Source: Streptomyces rubellomurinus (GTDB lineage: Bacteria; Actinomycetota; Actinomycetes; Streptomycetales; Streptomycetaceae). From it: 64,000 nt of DNA. The notes under the pieces are model-generated. The model was not told the origin of the DNA, searched no databases, and worked only from the letters and a program-made list of their open reading frames with translations. The number at the start of each line of letters is the position of its first letter. Position 1 is the stretch's first letter. This document shows, piece by piece, positions 1-7,423 of the stretch. Location of the stretch: contig NZ_JZKH01000009.1 of NCBI RefSeq assembly GCF_000961885.1, positions 62,001-126,000 of the forward strand, written 5' to 3'. Both the position numbers and the translations under genes were made by a program.

Positions 1-1
1 G

Positions 2-226
2 CTGACCGCCGAGCGCGCGCAGACCTACGAATCCGCCCTACAGGTGCGCGCCTTCTACCCGTCGCTGTACCTCAACCTGGCCTCCGACCACCTCAAGCTC
101 GGTGAACCCGACCTGGCGCGCGAGCAGTTGGAGCGCGCGGTGCGCAGCCTGGACGCGCTGCCGGAGGACGTCTACAGCGCCGGCATCCGGACGGCGGTCG
201 ACGAGCTGCGGCAGCGGCTGCGCTGA
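2..226 (+). CDS. C-terminal end of a TPR-like protein (5' part outside window)
   Basis: Open from the left edge in the frame starting at base 2 and closed by TGA at 224-226, so only about 74 C-terminal residues are visible. The segment around YLNLASDHLKLGEPDLAR followed by EQLERAVRSL has the alternating small/large residue pattern of a tetratricopeptide helix pair (the L-A-x-D-x-x-LG-x-x-D-x-A pattern). This suggests a TPR repeat at the end of the protein. TPRs are protein-interaction scaffolds; nothing here identifies the partner. Family beyond TPR-like is unknown because the N-terminus is missing. An internal ATG at 44 opens the same frame but is probably not the start. Confidence 0.6.
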   Translation: MTAERAQTYESALQVRAFYPSLYLNLASDHLKLGEPDLAREQLERAVRSLDALPEDVYSAGIRTAVDELRQRLR

Positions 227-293
227 CCGGCCGGCCGGCCGGGCGGGGGAGGCCGGGCCGGGCCGGGTTCCGGCGGGCTGGCATGCTGGACGG

Positions 294-1016
294 GTGACTT
301 CTCCGTTCGACGCCCCCGCCGCAGCTCCCGCCCCCGCCGCCCCCGAGGACCGTGACGCGCGGCCGCAGTACGTGCTGCCGCTGGTCGTCCGGCTGGAGAA
401 GGCCACGCCGCCGGGGCGGACGGACGCGCTGGAGACCTCGGCCCGCGCGGTGCTGACCCTGCTGGCCGACCCGAGGACGGCCGGGCCCGACGGCGAGTGG
501 GCGGAGCGGGTCGCCGCCTGGGAGGACGCCCGGATCCGCAAGGTCGTCCGCCGGGCCCGGGGCGGGGAGTGGCGCCGGGCCGGGGAGCTGCCGGGCATCA
601 CGGTGCACGGGCGGGAGGCGGAGGTGCGGGTCTTCCCGCCGGTCCCGCTGGACGGCTGGCCGAAGGAGCTCGCCAAGCTGCAGGTCTCCGGGACGGACCT
701 GGAGGAGACGGCCGAGGTCGGCGCCCCAGAGCCGGGTCTGCCGGTGCTGTGGCTCAACCCGGAGCTGGACATGAGCGCCGGCAAGACCATGGCGCAGACC
801 GGGCACGCCGCGCAGATCGCCTGGTGGCGGCTGGACGAGGCGCAGCGCAAGGAGTGGGCCGAGGCCGGCTTCGCGCTCGCCGTCCGGACCGCCGCGCCGG
901 AGCGCTGGGCGGACCTGCTGCGCAGCGGACTGCCGGTGGTGCGGGACGCGGGCTTCACCGAGATCGCCCCGGGCAGCTGCACGGTGATCGCGGAGCACCC
1001 CGCGCTGCTGCGGTGA
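294..1016 (+). CDS. PTH2-family peptidyl-tRNA hydrolase
   Basis: Predicted 240-residue cytosolic enzyme of the archaeal/eukaryotic-type PTH2 family, which cleaves the ester bond of peptidyl-tRNA. The C-terminal half holds the PTH2 signature: LNPELDMSAGKTMAQTGHAA (conserved M-S-x-GK-x-x-x-QxxHA helix) and the closing segment EIAPGSCTVIAEHP, corresponding to the family's G-x-T-E-x-x-P-G-x-x-T-V-x-A-x-G ending. The N-terminal ~120 residues are an extension typical of streptomycete members and lack a recognised domain. The GTG at 294 was chosen because the homologous region begins there; the frame is open further upstream, overlapping the preceding gene, which is unlikely. It stands alone, 68 bp after the previous gene. 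Confidence 0.8.
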   Translation: MTSPFDAPAAAPAPAAPEDRDARPQYVLPLVVRLEKATPPGRTDALETSARAVLTLLADPRTAGPDGEWAERVAAWEDARIRKVVRRARGGEWRRAGELPGITVHGREAEVRVFPPVPLDGWPKELAKLQVSGTDLEETAEVGAPEPGLPVLWLNPELDMSAGKTMAQTGHAAQIAWWRLDEAQRKEWAEAGFALAVRTAAPERWADLLRSGLPVVRDAGFTEIAPGSCTVIAEHPALLR

Positions 1017-1029
1017 GCGCGTACGGGGC

Positions 1030-2568
1030 CTAGTCGTTGCGCCACAGCGTCCGGCCGTCGTCCTCGATCGTGTACCGGCCGGATTCCATGTCGTCCGCGA
1101 CCCGTTCGAGCATCGCCAGCCAGCTCGGCGCCTGCACGCCCGGCCAGCTGTCATGGCTGATCCGGATCACCTGCCCGTACCGTCCGGCGGGCGCCGGGTC
1201 GAGGTCCAGGACGTCCCAGTCGCTGTCGGCCACGTGCAGCGGGACCCAGCCGGGGCGCCAGCCGTAGTCCCCGCGGATCTCCGGGACCTGCTGGCTCCCC
1301 TCCTCCCAGTCCATCCCGTCCGTGCGCCGCTCGGCGAGTTCGCCGATGTCGTGGTGCGGGCACAGTCCGAGGACGAGGCCGTCGTACTCGACGGCGCGGT
1401 GCAGGGCCAGGGAAGCCGCGAAGTCCACGGGCAGGGCGAAGCCCAGCTCCGACTCCAGCGCGGCGATCTCGGCGGCGCTCGCGCCGGGTCCGAAGCGGAT
1501 GACGAAATCGGGGTAGCGGGTCCGCAGTTGCTCCCGGATCCGGTGCCACGCCCGCGCGACGCGTTCGCGGATCGCGTCGGCCTCCGCCTCGCCGAGCTCC
1601 GGCGGAAGGGGGCCGGCGGTGGGGTCGGCGACTCCGGCGGCCAGCAGTGCGGCCGCGGTCCGCTCGAAGGCGTCGGCGTCCACCTCGGCCAGCCGGTGGA
1701 CCGCGTGCCACCGGGCGCAGTCGGACAGGGCGGTGTTCTGCGCGGTCGCGGTGAGCGCCAGCACGGTCGGCTGCCGGTAGTGCTCGCCGCAGGCCAGGAT
1801 CCGGGTGACGACGTCGTCCTCGCGGTGGTGCCGGCGGCGGATCGCGAAAGCCGGGCCCAGCGGCAGTGACCGCAGCGCCAGGGCGGCGGCATCGTCCTCG
1901 AACCCGGACGCCCGTGCGGCCGGGGAGCCGACGAGGTCGTGCAGCGGCGTACCGGCGTCGACGATCCCGTTCAGGACCGGACGCAGCAGGGGATGGAAGG
2001 CCGGCCCCAGGGCGAGCAGTTGCCGCCAGGCCATGCTCGCGCCGGGCATCGCACCGGTGCGGGCGATCGCGGCGAGCCGCTCCGCGGCGGTCCGTGCCCG
2101 GTCGGATCCGAGCAGGACGTAGTCCTCGGCGAGGGCCAGGAAATCGGCGTCCTCCGTGGCCCCGACCAGGACGTCGAGCCGCGACCGGTCCTGGCGCGGA
2201 TCACCGAGCAGGCCGAGCACGATGTGATGCCGCGCGGCATCGCCCGCGGCCGAGGACGTCCGGCACGGGTCCCTGCGGGGATCCGCGAGGAAGCGGCGGA
2301 CCGCGGCGACGGCCGACGGTACTTCACCGGGCGCCAACTCGGCGAGCGCCCGGGCGACCGGGCCGCGCCCGTGGGCGGCGGCGTGCGACACGAGGACGTG
2401 GTGCAGGATCCTGCCGATCTCCGCCCGCCGCGACGGGTCGGACGCCAGCTCCGTCCGCGCCGCGGACAGGAGGGCGCCGGAGTTCCACCAGTCCGATGGC
2501 GGAACCAGAGCGGTGGCCGGGCAGGACCTACCGGGACAGGGACTCGTCGCTTCCACGACCGACGACAC
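1030..2568 (-). CDS. HEAT-like repeat protein with C-terminal SMI1/KNR4 (SUKH) domain
   Basis: About 512 residues. The last ~150 residues carry an SMI1/KNR4-type fold: the ASAAEIAALESELGFALP entry (I-x-x-LE-x-x-x-G-x-x-LP), then a GL-x-L region and a W-x-P-L-x-V stretch. The first ~330 residues are helical with no clear family, possibly HEAT-like. SMI1/KNR4 (SUKH) domains occur in immunity proteins against polymorphic toxins and in general regulatory proteins; no toxin gene is adjacent, so the role is unknown. The far upstream GTG start (2568) lacks a clear Shine-Dalgarno sequence and lies inside the 3' end of the neighbouring desaturase gene (41-bp same-strand overlap). A later start, for example GTG at 2556 or beyond, is possible. 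Confidence 0.65.
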   Translation of the reverse strand: MSSVVEATSPCPGRSCPATALVPPSDWWNSGALLSAARTELASDPSRRAEIGRILHHVLVSHAAAHGRGPVARALAELAPGEVPSAVAAVRRFLADPRRDPCRTSSAAGDAARHHIVLGLLGDPRQDRSRLDVLVGATEDADFLALAEDYVLLGSDRARTAAERLAAIARTGAMPGASMAWRQLLALGPAFHPLLRPVLNGIVDAGTPLHDLVGSPAARASGFEDDAAALALRSLPLGPAFAIRRRHHREDDVVTRILACGEHYRQPTVLALTATAQNTALSDCARWHAVHRLAEVDADAFERTAAALLAAGVADPTAGPLPPELGEAEADAIRERVARAWHRIREQLRTRYPDFVIRFGPGASAAEIAALESELGFALPVDFAASLALHRAVEYDGLVLGLCPHHDIGELAERRTDGMDWEEGSQQVPEIRGDYGWRPGWVPLHVADSDWDVLDLDPAPAGRYGQVIRISHDSWPGVQAPSWLAMLERVADDMESGRYTIEDDGRTLWRND

Positions 2569-3784
2569 TAGCGACGCCCACTGACAGTCCGGCGGCCGAG
2601 ACCGGTCCCCGCGCGCGGCCCGGCTTCCTGGCCCAGGGCCTCCCGGCCCCGGTCTTCCCGGCCCAGGGCTTCCCGGCCCAGGGCTTCCCGGCCCCGGTCT
2701 TCCCGGCCTCGGGCCTCCTGGTCGGCAGCGAGAGCCGGAAGACCTTGTGCCACGCGGAGAACACCTGCTTGGGCAGCGGCCCGGTGACGTACTCCAGCTC
2801 GTACTTCTCGAACAACGCGCGCACCTTCACCGCGACTTCGGCGTACCGGTTGCTCGGCAGGTCCGGGAACAGGTGGTGCTCGATCTGGTGGGACAGGTTG
2901 CCGGTCATGAAGTGCATGGCCTTGCTGCCGCTGATGTTCGCCGAGCCCATCATCTGGCGCAGGTACCACTGGCCGCGCGTCTCGCCCTCGACCGACCGGC
3001 GCTCGAAGACCTGGACGCCCTCGGGGAAGTGCCCGCACATGATCACCGAGTGGGACCAGATGTTGCGGACCACGTTCGCGGTGAACGTGGCGGCGAGCGT
3101 GGTCGCGAACGACGGGCCCGACAGCAGCGGGTGGATCACGTAGTCCTTGAGCACCTGCTTGCGGATCTTGCGACCCACGGCCCTGGCCCGCGCGCGGAAC
3201 TCCGGGTCCTTGCGGCGGCGCCCCTGCAGGTTCTTGCCGAGCTCCAGGTCGTACGCCGCGATGCCGTACTCGAAGAAGCAGGCGTTGACGAAGTTCCACA
3301 GCGGCTGGCCGAGGTGCAACGGGTGCCACTTCTGGTCCTCGTCGACGCGCATGATGCCGTAGCCGAGGTCGTTGTCCTTGCCGATCACGTTGGTGTACGC
3401 GTGGTGCAGCTCGTTGTGCGAGTGCTTCCACTGCTCGGACGGCGAGACGTGGTCCCACTCCCAGGTGGTGGAGTGGATCTTCGGATCCCGCATCCAGTCC
3501 CACTGGCCGTGCAGGACGTTGTGGCCGATCTCCATGTTGTCCATGATCTTCGCCACGGACAGGCCGGCGGTGCCGATCAGCCACGCGGGCGGGAAGAGCG
3601 AGAACAACAGCACGCCCCTGCTGGCCAGTTCGAGCTTGCGCTGCGCCGAGATGACCTTGCGGATGTAGGCGGCGTCCTTCTCGCCGCGGTCGGCGATCAC
3701 CTCGTCGCGGATCGCGTCCAGCTCGCGGCCGAGCTCCTCGATCTGCTCCGCGGTCAGGTGGGCGGTGGGGTCGATGGCGGTCAA
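2528..3784 (-). CDS. Membrane fatty acid desaturase (DesA3-like)
   Basis: A 418-residue di-iron integral membrane desaturase that introduces a double bond into acyl chains using electrons from a reductase. All three histidine boxes are present: HNVLHG (HxxxH, residues ~88-92), HSHNELHH (HxxHH, ~120) and HQIEHH (QxxHH, ~321). Hydrophobic segments lie near residues 57-80 and around 220-250. The preceding gene is a flavin/2Fe-2S reductase only 7 bp upstream, so the two form an electron-transfer operon like mycobacterial desA3 (Rv3229c) and its reductase Rv3230c. After residue ~350 the normal sequence gives way to pentapeptide repeats (AGKTG/AGKPW) from a 15-bp minisatellite, followed by an unconserved tail reaching into the next gene. 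Repeat expansion has probably lengthened the C-terminus. Confidence 0.9.
   Translation of the reverse strand: MTAIDPTAHLTAEQIEELGRELDAIRDEVIADRGEKDAAYIRKVISAQRKLELASRGVLLFSLFPPAWLIGTAGLSVAKIMDNMEIGHNVLHGQWDWMRDPKIHSTTWEWDHVSPSEQWKHSHNELHHAYTNVIGKDNDLGYGIMRVDEDQKWHPLHLGQPLWNFVNACFFEYGIAAYDLELGKNLQGRRRKDPEFRARARAVGRKIRKQVLKDYVIHPLLSGPSFATTLAATFTANVVRNIWSHSVIMCGHFPEGVQVFERRSVEGETRGQWYLRQMMGSANISGSKAMHFMTGNLSHQIEHHLFPDLPSNRYAEVAVKVRALFEKYELEYVTGPLPKQVFSAWHKVFRLSLPTRRPEAGKTGAGKPWAGKPWAGKTGAGRPWARKPGRARGPVSAAGLSVGVASVVGRGSDESLSR
2624..2728. repeat. 15-bp tandem minisatellite in the 3' end of the desaturase gene
   Basis: Seven consecutive 15-bp units starting at 2624, 2639, 2654, 2669, 2684, 2699 and 2714. 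On the + strand the unit is C[TC]TC[CC][CT]GG followed by a variable GCCCAGGG or CCCCGGT tail; on the coding strand it reads GCCGGGAAG plus six variable bases. The encoded pentapeptide is AGK followed by TG or PW. The last unit is the most diverged. It shares its core with the arrays at 4950 and 14726. Confidence 0.85.
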
Positions 3785-3791
3785 GGCGCTT

Positions 3792-4874
3792 CTACCGTTC
3801 GATGTCGCAGGGGCCCGCCGCGGCGGACACGCAGGTCTGGATGAGGACGCCCGGCTCCGCCTCGGTGATCTCGCCGGTGCGCAGGTCGCGGACGGCGCCC
3901 GCCCTGAGCGGTGTGACGCAGCCGAAGCAGATGCCCATGCGGCACCCGGAGGGCATGAGCACGCCGGCCTCCTCGCCGACGTCCAGCAGCGGTGTGGTGC
4001 CGTCCGCGTCGACGGCCTTGCCGGTGAGGCTGAACGTGACCTCGCCGCCGGCGGTGTCGGCGCCGCTCCCGTCGCCGCTGCCGGCGACGGTGATGCGGGG
4101 GCGGAACCGTTCGGTGTGCAGGCGCTCCTGGACGCCGTGCTCGGCCCAGTGCTCCTCCGCGGCGTCGAGCAGGCCCGCGGGCCCGCAGGCCCAGGCCTCG
4201 CGCTCGGCCCAGTCGGGCACGAGTTCGCCGAGACGGGCGACGTCGAGCCTGCCGTCCGTGTCGGTGTGCACCTCGGTGAGGCGCAGCCTCCCGTCCGCCA
4301 CCAGGTCGTGCAGTTCGTTGCGGAAGATCACGGCTCGCGGCCGTGGTGCGCAGTGGACCATCACGACGTCGTCGACCTCGGTGTCGCGCAGCATGCCCAT
4401 CACGGGCGTGATGCCGCTGCCGGCCGTCAGGTAGAGCACCTTGGCGGGCGTGACGCGGGGCAGCACGAAGTCGCCGGCCGGCTGGTCGAGCTGGACCAGC
4501 GTGCCCGGTGCCGCCCGGTGGACGAGGTGGTTGCTGACCTTGCCGCCCGGGACCGCCTTCACGGTGATCGTGATGCGGCCGTCCCGGCGGTTCGTCGGCG
4601 AGGTGATGGAGTAGCTGCGCCACAGGCGCCTGCCGTCGACATCGACCCCGATCCGCACGTACTGACCGGCCGTGTGGCCGCGCCAGCTCCGTCCCGGCCT
4701 GATCACGACGGTCGCGGCGTCGGCCGTCTCGGGGTGCACGGCCTCGATGCGCCCACGGAGGTCGGCGCCCGCGCGCAGCGGGCTGACCAGGTCGAGGTAG
4801 TCCGACGGCAGCAGCGGCGTCGTGACCATCTCCAGCAGTTTCCACGCCCTGCTGCGCAGGGCTGCACTCGTCAT
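3792..4874 (-). CDS. Ferredoxin reductase with C-terminal 2Fe-2S domain, partner of the desaturase
   Basis: 360 residues. It has an FAD-binding domain with RSYSI (the RxYS flavin motif), an NAD(P)H-binding domain with YLTAGSGITPVMGML, and a C-terminal plant-type 2Fe-2S domain with cysteines in CRMGICFGC plus a distal TC near the end. It should shuttle electrons from NAD(P)H through FAD and 2Fe-2S to the adjacent desaturase. The ATG at 4874 gives the typical MTSAALRSRAW start of this family; the open frame continues far upstream through unrelated sequence. It is divergently oriented from the PucR-type gene at 5022, with only 147 bp between them, half of which is a 15-bp repeat array. That arrangement suggests PucR controls the desaturase operon (inference). 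Confidence 0.9.
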   Translation of the reverse strand: MTSAALRSRAWKLLEMVTTPLLPSDYLDLVSPLRAGADLRGRIEAVHPETADAATVVIRPGRSWRGHTAGQYVRIGVDVDGRRLWRSYSITSPTNRRDGRITITVKAVPGGKVSNHLVHRAAPGTLVQLDQPAGDFVLPRVTPAKVLYLTAGSGITPVMGMLRDTEVDDVVMVHCAPRPRAVIFRNELHDLVADGRLRLTEVHTDTDGRLDVARLGELVPDWAEREAWACGPAGLLDAAEEHWAEHGVQERLHTERFRPRITVAGSGDGSGADTAGGEVTFSLTGKAVDADGTTPLLDVGEEAGVLMPSGCRMGICFGCVTPLRAGAVRDLRTGEITEAEPGVLIQTCVSAAAGPCDIER

Positions 4875-4949
4875 GACTCCAGCTTGCTGCGCCTCAGGGC
4901 GTAAAGTCCTGACCGTAGGGCGTAAACCTGATCGGCTGAATTGTTCGCA

Positions 4950-5024
4950 GGGAACAAGTCTGTGGGGAACCGGTTCGCGGGGAACGAGTCCGCAGGGAAC
5001 GAGTTCGCAGGGAAGAAGAACGTG
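4950..5024. repeat. 15-bp tandem repeat in the divergent promoter region
   Basis: Five abutting 15-bp units start at 4950, 4965, 4980, 4995 and 5010. Consensus GGGAAC[GC][AG]GT[CT]CGC[AG]; the last unit diverges and contains the likely GTG start of the PucR gene. The array fills the space between the reductase start and the regulator start, so it could alter operator spacing or serve as repeated binding sites. Its core (GCNGGGAAS across unit borders) matches the arrays at 2624 and 14726. Confidence 0.85.
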
Positions 5025-6176
5025 AGCCAAGCAATCCGGAGGGCCGGCGAGCTGGTCCTGGACGAGACGACCGTCACCGCGCTTCGGGGCGCGCTGACGG
5101 CCACCGCCGACGAGGTCGTCGAGGCCATCATCGACGAGGTCCCCTCCTACGCCAACGCCCTTTCGGGCCGCATGGGCGGCACGATCCGCCGAGCCGTCCG
5201 CACCGCCCTGGGGCACTACCTGGACCTCGCGAGCGGGAACGCCACGAGCGGCGACGCCGGTGACGCGGCCTACGAGCTGGGCCGCGGCGAGGTGCGCGAC
5301 GGCCGTTCGATGGACGCCCTGCTCAGCGCCTACCGCGTCGGCGCCCGCGTGGCCTGGCGCTGCCTGGCAGCCGGTGCCGTACCCGCGGGCCTGCCCGCCG
5401 CCCAGGTCGCCAAGTTCGCCGAGCTGACCTTCGCCTACATCGACGAGCTCTCCGCCGCGAGCGCCGCGGGCCACGCCGACGAACTGGCCGCCCGGGGCAG
5501 GGCCCACGAGCGCCACCTGGAACAGCTGGCCCGCGACCTCCTCGCCGGTGCGAGCCCGGACGTGCTGCGGGCCTCTGTTCAACGCGCCGGGTGGCAGCCC
5601 CCGAACTCGCTGACCGCGGTCCTGCTGCCCACCGCCCAGGCCCGGCCCGCCTACCGCGTGCTCGACCCGAGCACCCTGGTCCTCGACGATCTGCCGGACG
5701 CCACCGGTGTGTTGCTCGTTCCCGATGCCGACCGGTCCCACCTCTTGCGGCAGCTGGCCGACCGCACCGCCGTGGTCGGCCCGGCGCGGCCGTGGACACG
5801 CGCGTGCGCCTCGTACGCGCGAGCCGTACGTGCGCGCTCCCTCTCCGCTGACATCCGCGACACCGAGGAGCACCTGCCCGAGCTGGTGCTGAGCGCCGAC
5901 GCGGACGCGTTCGCGGACCTGCGTGCCCGGGCCCTCGCGCCGTTGCGGACCCTGCCGGCCGCGACCGCGCGGCGGCTGGAGGAGACCTTGCGGGCGTGGC
6001 TGCTGCACCAGGGCAGGCGGGACGAGGTGGCGGCGGCGTTGTTCGTCCATCCCCAGACGGTCCGGTACCGGATGTCGCAGCTGCGGGAGCTGTTTCCGGA
6101 TCTCGCATCGCCGCACCGGGTCCTCGAACTGACCCTCGCGGTGGGGCTTCAGCAGCAAGTAGCGAGTAACGGATGA
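5022..6176 (+). CDS. PucR/CdaR-family transcriptional regulator
   Basis: About 384 residues from GTG 5022. The C-terminal ~60 residues form the PucR helix-turn-helix: TLRAWLLHQGRRDEVAAAL followed by FVHPQTVRYRMSQLRELF. The region from residue ~20 to ~170 resembles the RsbRD-like helical sensor often found in these actinobacterial regulators, and the middle is GGDEF-like but degenerate. An upstream ATG at 4941 would add a repetitive FAGNE-type leader encoded by the 15-bp array; GTG 5022 with GGGAAG just upstream is preferred. Likely regulator of the divergent reductase/desaturase operon. The last codons and stop (TGA 6174-6176) are already within heptad element A. Confidence 0.85.
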   Translation: MSQAIRRAGELVLDETTVTALRGALTATADEVVEAIIDEVPSYANALSGRMGGTIRRAVRTALGHYLDLASGNATSGDAGDAAYELGRGEVRDGRSMDALLSAYRVGARVAWRCLAAGAVPAGLPAAQVAKFAELTFAYIDELSAASAAGHADELAARGRAHERHLEQLARDLLAGASPDVLRASVQRAGWQPPNSLTAVLLPTAQARPAYRVLDPSTLVLDDLPDATGVLLVPDADRSHLLRQLADRTAVVGPARPWTRACASYARAVRARSLSADIRDTEEHLPELVLSADADAFADLRARALAPLRTLPAATARRLEETLRAWLLHQGRRDEVAAALFVHPQTVRYRMSQLRELFPDLASPHRVLELTLAVGLQQQVASNG

Positions 6177-6252
6177 CAGATGTCAGCGAACAGATAACAG
6201 ATAACAGATGTTGAAAGTTGTTATCTGTTATCTGTTCGCTGACATCTGTTCG
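6169..6252. repeat. Heptad hairpin element A
   Basis: Twelve 7-bp units in strict register: six ACAG-type units (with variants ACGGATG and TCAGCGA), one TTGAAAG centre, then five complementary units (TTGTTAT, CTGTTAT, CTGTTCG, CTGACAT, CTGTTCG). Bases 6177-6206 pair perfectly with 6219-6248, a 30-bp stem with a 12-nt loop. Two degenerate units (GCAAGTA, GCGAGTA) extend the register left to 6155 inside the PucR gene. It lies between convergent genes, so it may act as a bidirectional terminator, but no U-tract follows the stem. Confidence 0.95.
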
Positions 6253-6282
6253 TCCCCGTCCCCGTCCCCGTCCCCGTCGCCG
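6253..6282. repeat. CCCCGT hexanucleotide microsatellite
   Basis: About four to five copies of a CCCCGT hexamer directly follow the right arm of element A, before the end of modC. Confidence 0.8.
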
Positions 6283-6300
6283 GAGCCCTTCCGGGCCGGT

Positions 6301-7413
6301 CTACGCCGGGTAGGCGTGGGTCTGGGCGGCCTTGACGGAGGCCCAGACCTCTGCCCCGGGTGCGAGGCCCAGCTCCGCGACGGCGGCCGGGGTGAGGTCG
6401 GCGGCCATCGGCAGCTCGCCCGCGAGTTCGGCGCGGACCTGGTCGCCGTGCAGGTCCAGGCCGGTCACCTCCGCCCGCCACAGGTTGCGGGCGCTGCTGT
6501 GCGGCCGTTCCCCGTACAGGGTCACCGCGGACGGCGGGAAGGCGACGAAGGCCGGGCCGGACAGCGCCTCGGCGGTGGCGAGCACCGTGCCGTCCGGGAG
6601 CGTGACGTGCGTGCCCTCGGCCACGCCCTGGTACAGGTTGAGCCCGACCAGGCGGGCGATGTAGTCGGTGCGCGGCCGCCGGGCGATCTCCGCCGGGGGG
6701 CCGGACTGCACCTCGCGCCCGTCCTCGATCACCACCAGCCGGTCGGCCAGCACCATGGCGTCCAGCGGATCGTGCGTCACCAGCACCGCCACCGCCTCGA
6801 ACTCGGCGAGGTGGCGCCGCAGTTGGGCCCGTACGTCGAGCCGGGTGCGGGCGTCCAGGGCGGCCAGCGGCTCGTCCAGCAGGAGCAGCCGGGGCCGGAC
6901 GACGAGCGCCCGGGCGAGTGCCACCCGCTGCGCCTGGCCGCCGGAGAGCCGGCCGGGACGGGCGGAGGCGTGCTCGGCCAGGCCCATCCGCTCCAGCCAG
7001 TCGGCCGCCTCGGCGCGGGCGGCGCGCTTGGGGCGCCCCTGGCAGCGCGGGCCGAAGGCGACGTTGTCGAGCGCGCTGAGGTGCGGGAACAGCAGGTAGT
7101 CCTGGAACACCACGCCGACCGGGCGTTCCTCGGCGGGGGTGTGCAGGCGCTGGGCCGGGTCCTCCAGCAGCCGGTCGTCCAGCCGCAGGTGGCCGCCGGT
7201 GAGCGGGAGCAGGCCGGCGAGGGCGCGCAGGGCGGTGGACTTGCCCGCGCCGTTCGGGCCGAGCAGGGCGACCACTTCGCCGGGGGCGGCGGCGAGCGCG
7301 AGGTCGAGGGTGAAGGCGGGGCGGTCCACCCGCAGGTGGGCGTCCAGGGCGGTCGGGGTGCTCATCCGGGCGGCGTCCACGGGGTTCGGCGGAGTGGTGC
7401 GGTCCTGGGTCAC
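6301..7413 (-). CDS. modC: Molybdate ABC transporter ATP-binding protein ModC
   Basis: 370 residues. ATPase of a molybdate importer at the cytoplasmic face of the membrane. Walker A is GPNGAGKST, the signature LSGGQAQR, Walker B LLLLDEPLAALD, followed by VTHD. The C-terminal third (about residues 260-370) is a TOBE-type ligand-sensing region, usual for ModC. The gene is the last of modABC, 10 bp after modB. GTG 7413 is preceded by GAGG at a suitable distance; ATG 7365 is an alternative start that would remove a poorly conserved leader. The stop at 6301 faces element A. Confidence 0.92.
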   Translation of the reverse strand: MTQDRTTPPNPVDAARMSTPTALDAHLRVDRPAFTLDLALAAAPGEVVALLGPNGAGKSTALRALAGLLPLTGGHLRLDDRLLEDPAQRLHTPAEERPVGVVFQDYLLFPHLSALDNVAFGPRCQGRPKRAARAEAADWLERMGLAEHASARPGRLSGGQAQRVALARALVVRPRLLLLDEPLAALDARTRLDVRAQLRRHLAEFEAVAVLVTHDPLDAMVLADRLVVIEDGREVQSGPPAEIARRPRTDYIARLVGLNLYQGVAEGTHVTLPDGTVLATAEALSGPAFVAFPPSAVTLYGERPHSSARNLWRAEVTGLDLHGDQVRAELAGELPMAADLTPAAVAELGLAPGAEVWASVKAAQTHAYPA

Positions 7414-7423
7414 GGGCGCGGCC

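Noticed and set aside
4941..5021. N-terminal FAGNE repeat extension of the PucR protein
   Set aside because: Upstream ATG 4941 has no ribosome binding site, the sequence is repeat DNA and the family does not have it; GTG 5022 is preferred.
6169..6252. CRISPR-like array in the heptad elements
   Set aside because: Units are 7 bp and adjacent, without spacers or cas genes; arms are inverted complements of each other rather than direct repeats throughout.
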